Shown here in pieces: positions 60,957-64,000 of a stretch of DNA of 64,000 nucleotides; position 1 is the stretch's first letter; every line of letters starts with the position of its first letter. The notes under the pieces are model-generated. The model had not been told where the DNA came from. It searched no databases and worked only from the letters and a program-made list of their open reading frames with translations. Source of the DNA: Lentzea aerocolonigenes (lineage in GTDB: Bacteria > Actinomycetota > Actinomycetes > Mycobacteriales > Pseudonocardiaceae); contig NZ_BBOJ01000027.1 in assembly GCF_000974445.1 (NCBI RefSeq), forward strand, positions 1 through 64,000. The letters are read 5' to 3'. Made by a program: the position numbers and the translations under genes.

Positions 60957-63047
60957 GTGACCGTCACCGACGACATCACCCGGCTCACCAAGGCCGATCT
61001 GCCTGACGACTGGACCGAGCTCGACAAGCGCGCCGTGGACACCGCGCGTGTGCTCGCGGCGGACGCCGTGCAGAACGTCGGCAACGGCCATCCCGGCACC
61101 GCGATGAGCCTCGCGCCGCTCGCGTACACGCTGTTCCAGCGCGTGCTGCGGCACGACCCCGCCGACCCGGACTGGATCGGCCGCGACCGGTTCGTGCTGT
61201 CCGCGGGCCACTCCAGCCTGACGCTGTACATCCAGCTCTTCCTGTCCGGTTACGGGCTGGAGCTGGACGACCTCAAGTCGCTGCGCAAGTGGGGTTCGAA
61301 GACGCCGGGTCACCCGGAGCACGGCCACACCAGGGGCGTCGAGATCACCACCGGCCCGCTGGGCTCCGGTCTCGCCTCCGCGGTCGGCATGGCGATGGCC
61401 GCCCGCCGCGAGCGCGGCCTGTTCGATCCGGACGCACGCCAGGGCCAGAGCCCGTTCGACCACAACATCTACGTGATCGCCTCCGACGGTGACATCGAGG
61501 AGGGCGTCACCTCCGAGGCGTCGTCGCTGGCCGGCACGCAGCAGCTCGGCAACCTCGTCGTCTTCTACGACGACAACAAGATCTCGATCGAGGACGACAC
61601 CACGATCGCGCTGTCCGAGGACACCGCGAAGCGCTACGAGGCGTACGGCTGGCACGTCCAGGTCGTCGAGTCCGGTGAGAACGTCAAGGGCATCCTCGAG
61701 GCGGTCGAGAACGCCAAGGCCGTCACCGACAAGCCGTCGTTCATCCTGCTGCGCACGATCATCGGCTACCCGGCGCCGAACAAGCAGAACACCGGTGCCG
61801 CGCACGGTGCCGCGCTGGGCGTCGACGAGGTCAAGGCCACCAAGGAGATCCTCGGCTTCGACCCGGAGCAGACCTTCGAGGTCGCCGACGAGGTCCTCGC
61901 GCACGCCCGCGAGGTCGTGAAGCGCGGCGAGCACGCCAAGGCGCAGTGGCAGTCCTCGTTCGACGAGTGGGCCGCGGCCAACCCGGAGAACAAGAAGCTG
62001 CTGGACCGCCTCGTCGCCCGTCAGCTGCCCGAGGGCTGGGCCGACGCGCTGCCGGTGTACCCGGTCGACGCCAAGGGCGTCCCGACCCGCAAGGCCTCCG
62101 GTGAGGTCATCAACGCGCTCGCGGGTGCGCTGCCCGAGCTGTGGGGCGGTTCCGCCGACCTCGCCGAGTCGAACCTGACGACCATCAAGGGCGCCAAGTC
62201 GTTCGGCCCGGAGTCGATCTCCACCGGCATGTGGAAGGCCGACCCGTACGGCCGCGTGCTGCACTTCGGTGTCCGCGAGCACGCCATGGGCGCCATCCTC
62301 AACGGCATCGCGCTGCACGGCCCGACCCGCCCGTTCGGTGGCACGTTCCTGGTGTTCTCCGACTACATGCGCCCGTCGGTGCGTCTGGCCGCGATCATGC
62401 AGGCCGCCGTCACGTACGTGTGGACGCACGACTCGATCGGCCTCGGTGAGGACGGTCCGACGCACCAGCCGATCGAGCACCTCGCCGCCCTGCGCGCGAT
62501 CCCGGACTTCGCGGTCGTCCGCCCCGGCGACGCCAACGAGACCGCGTTCGCGTGGAAGGCCGTGCTGGAGCAGCTCGGTCCGGTCGGCCTCGCGCTGACC
62601 CGGCAGAACGTGCCGACGCTGGAGGGCACCTCCGCGGAGGGCGTGAAGCGCGGTGGTTACGTGCTCTTCGGTGACGACAACCCGGAGATCGTGATCATCG
62701 GCACCGGCTCCGAGCTGCAGGTCGCCGCCGAGGCCGGGAAGGTTCTGCAGGCCGAGGGCGTTGCCGTGCGTGTGGTGTCCATGCCTTCGATCGACTGGTT
62801 CGAGAAGCAGGACGCCGAGTACCGCGAGTCGGTCATCCCGTCGTCGGTTAAGGCGCGCGTAGCGGTGGAAGCCGGTATTGCCCAGCCGTGGTACCGCTAC
62901 GTCGGCGACAACGGCGAGATCGTGTCGATCGAGCACTTCGGCGCCTCGGCCGACTACCAGGTTCTGTTCAAGGAGTTCGGCTTCACGACGGAGAACGTCG
63001 TCGCCGCCGCCCGCCGTTCCCTTGACCGAGTGAGGGGTAACAAGTGA
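60957..63047 (+). CDS. tkt: Transketolase
   Basis: 696 residues, full length. N-terminal thiamine-diphosphate site GNGHPGTAMS, metal motif ASDGDIEEGV, and the Pyr domain with GGTFLVFSDYMRP and THDSIGLGEDGPTHQPIEH. Pentose phosphate pathway. GTG at 60957 with GGAG ten bases upstream. Overlaps tal (GTGA). Confidence 0.98.
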   Translation: MTVTDDITRLTKADLPDDWTELDKRAVDTARVLAADAVQNVGNGHPGTAMSLAPLAYTLFQRVLRHDPADPDWIGRDRFVLSAGHSSLTLYIQLFLSGYGLELDDLKSLRKWGSKTPGHPEHGHTRGVEITTGPLGSGLASAVGMAMAARRERGLFDPDARQGQSPFDHNIYVIASDGDIEEGVTSEASSLAGTQQLGNLVVFYDDNKISIEDDTTIALSEDTAKRYEAYGWHVQVVESGENVKGILEAVENAKAVTDKPSFILLRTIIGYPAPNKQNTGAAHGAALGVDEVKATKEILGFDPEQTFEVADEVLAHAREVVKRGEHAKAQWQSSFDEWAAANPENKKLLDRLVARQLPEGWADALPVYPVDAKGVPTRKASGEVINALAGALPELWGGSADLAESNLTTIKGAKSFGPESISTGMWKADPYGRVLHFGVREHAMGAILNGIALHGPTRPFGGTFLVFSDYMRPSVRLAAIMQAAVTYVWTHDSIGLGEDGPTHQPIEHLAALRAIPDFAVVRPGDANETAFAWKAVLEQLGPVGLALTRQNVPTLEGTSAEGVKRGGYVLFGDDNPEIVIIGTGSELQVAAEAGKVLQAEGVAVRVVSMPSIDWFEKQDAEYRESVIPSSVKARVAVEAGIAQPWYRYVGDNGEIVSIEHFGASADYQVLFKEFGFTTENVVAAARRSLDRVRGNK

Positions 63048-64000
63048 GCAAGCCGCTTTTGGAAGCACTGTCCGGCGCAGGTGTCTCGATCTGGCTGGAC
63101 GACCTGTCCCGTGAACGGCTCACCAGCGGCAACCTGGACGAGCTGATCCGCGACTGGAACGTCGTCGGCGTCACGACGAACCCGACGATCTTCGCGGGCG
63201 CGTTGTCGAAGGGCGAGTCCTACGACGAGCAGGTCCGCGAGCTCGCCAACCGGGGTGCCGACACCGAGGCGACCATCCGCGAGGTCACCACGACCGACGT
63301 GCGCAACGCGTGCGACAAGTTCCGCGACATCTACAACTCGACGGGCGGTGTGGACGGCCGCGTCTCCATCGAGGTCGACCCGCGCCTCGCGTTCGACACG
63401 GACAAGACCGTGGCCGAGGCGCAGGACCTGTGGAAGACCGTGGACCGGCCGAACCTGCTGGTGAAGATCCCGGCCACCGAGGCGGGTCTGCCGGCGATCA
63501 CCAAGACGATCGCCGAGGGCATCTCGGTCAACGTCACGCTGATCTTCTCGGTGGAGCGCTACCAGAAGGTCATGGAGGCCTACGTCGACGGCCTGGAGCA
63601 GGCCAAGGCGAACGGCCACGACCTGCGCACGATCCACTCCGTCGCGTCGTTCTTCGTGTCCCGGGTGGACACCGAGATCGACAAGCGCCTCGACGCGATC
63701 GGTTCGGACGAGGCGAAGGCGTTGCGCGGCAAGGCTGCTCTCGCCAACGCGTGGATCGCCTACGGAGCGTTCGAGAAGACGTTCCAGGGCGAGCGCTGGG
63801 AGGCTCTCAAGGCGGACGGCGCGAACGCGCAGCGGCCGCTGTGGGCGTCGACCGGCGTGAAGGACCCGAGCTACTCCCCCACCCTCTACGTCGACCAGCT
63901 CGTCGTGCACGACGTCGTGAACACGATGCCGGAGAAGACGCTGCACGCCGTCGCCGACGGGGGCAAGATCACCGGTGACACGGTCACCGGACGCGCCGCT
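63044..64000 (+). CDS. tal: Transaldolase, cut by the window end
   Basis: First 319 codons seen. WNVVGVTTNPTIFAGAL near the start and the Schiff-base lysine in NLLVKIPAT match transaldolase; the large subunit type of actinobacteria is about 370 residues. GTG overlaps the tkt stop. No stop codon before the window ends. Confidence 0.96.
   Translation, partial: MSKPLLEALSGAGVSIWLDDLSRERLTSGNLDELIRDWNVVGVTTNPTIFAGALSKGESYDEQVRELANRGADTEATIREVTTTDVRNACDKFRDIYNSTGGVDGRVSIEVDPRLAFDTDKTVAEAQDLWKTVDRPNLLVKIPATEAGLPAITKTIAEGISVNVTLIFSVERYQKVMEAYVDGLEQAKANGHDLRTIHSVASFFVSRVDTEIDKRLDAIGSDEAKALRGKAALANAWIAYGAFEKTFQGERWEALKADGANAQRPLWASTGVKDPSYSPTLYVDQLVVHDVVNTMPEKTLHAVADGGKITGDTVTGRAA

Noticed and set aside
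60861..63068. A 735-codon minus-strand frame across tkt
   Set aside because: Antisense to transketolase with no recognisable features.

Overview
The window is high-G+C DNA with dense coding, many GTG starts, 4-nt ATGA/GTGA stop-start overlaps and several apparently leaderless promoters. It carries an actinobacterial gene set: SARP regulator, conservon, SAV2177-type methyltransferase, XRE/DUF397 pair and Scr1-like regulators. This fits a mycelial actinomycete, most likely Pseudonocardiaceae; that placement is inference. The backbone (sufT-U-S-C-Rieske-D-B-R, mptB, two-gene ABC exporter, ctaA, qor, ctaB, tkt, tal) keeps the gene content and order I know from Mycobacterium tuberculosis Rv1448-Rv1466, so this is a conserved actinobacterial neighbourhood with lineage-specific inserts.

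Region by region. 0-5.4 kb: deazaflavin-type reductase, lycopene-cyclase-like flavoprotein, EAL-CBS-GGDEF protein, GCS2-type ligase, SAM methyltransferase. 5.4-8.6 kb: an overlapping minus-strand cassette of class II diterpene cyclase, cytochrome P450 and UbiA-family protein, a compact candidate diterpenoid pathway. 8.7-12.0 kb: CBS protein, TetR/aldo-keto reductase/DUF998 unit with a doubled operator, NUDIX hydrolase. 12.06-12.54 kb: six tRNA-like genes on the minus strand, several non-canonical, followed at 12.6-12.7 kb by a 29-codon membrane ORF and at 12.7-15.5 kb by a SARP-NB-ARC-TPR activator. 15.7-23.9 kb: the Suf Fe-S operon with its repressor SufR, then divergent mptB.

23.9-31.3 kb is a first insert: MarR/VOC unit, a 121-bp palindrome, a very large patatin-like membrane protein, an EamA permease fused in frame to a GT4 glycosyltransferase, and a DUF998 protein. 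31.5-34.1 kb: ABC exporter and heme A synthase. 34.1-49.8 kb is a second insert: ankyrin/GbsR/PLD-like/DUF397/XRE operon, Uma2 protein, complete conservon cvnABCD, acetate symporter, alpha/beta hydrolase/MocR divergon, ATP-grasp operon, and a frameshifted DUF885 peptidase-like gene. After qor, the third insert (50.8-59.8 kb) holds a cold-shock-like protein, a secreted protein, an FKBP lipoprotein, a membrane PLD-like/cupin pair, an HD hydrolase, a HelD/HelR-like ATPase, and a GIDE-domain membrane protein beside a CHAT-like protein whose catalytic residues look lost. The window ends in ctaB, tkt and the 5' part of tal.

Recurring control features visible in the DNA: a CAAC-N6-GTTG SufR operator on the sufR start codon, paired perfect operators in front of the TetR and MarR target genes, direct repeats at the MocR promoter, and leaderless -10/start arrangements. 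No rRNA, CRISPR array, intact insertion sequence or prophage was seen.
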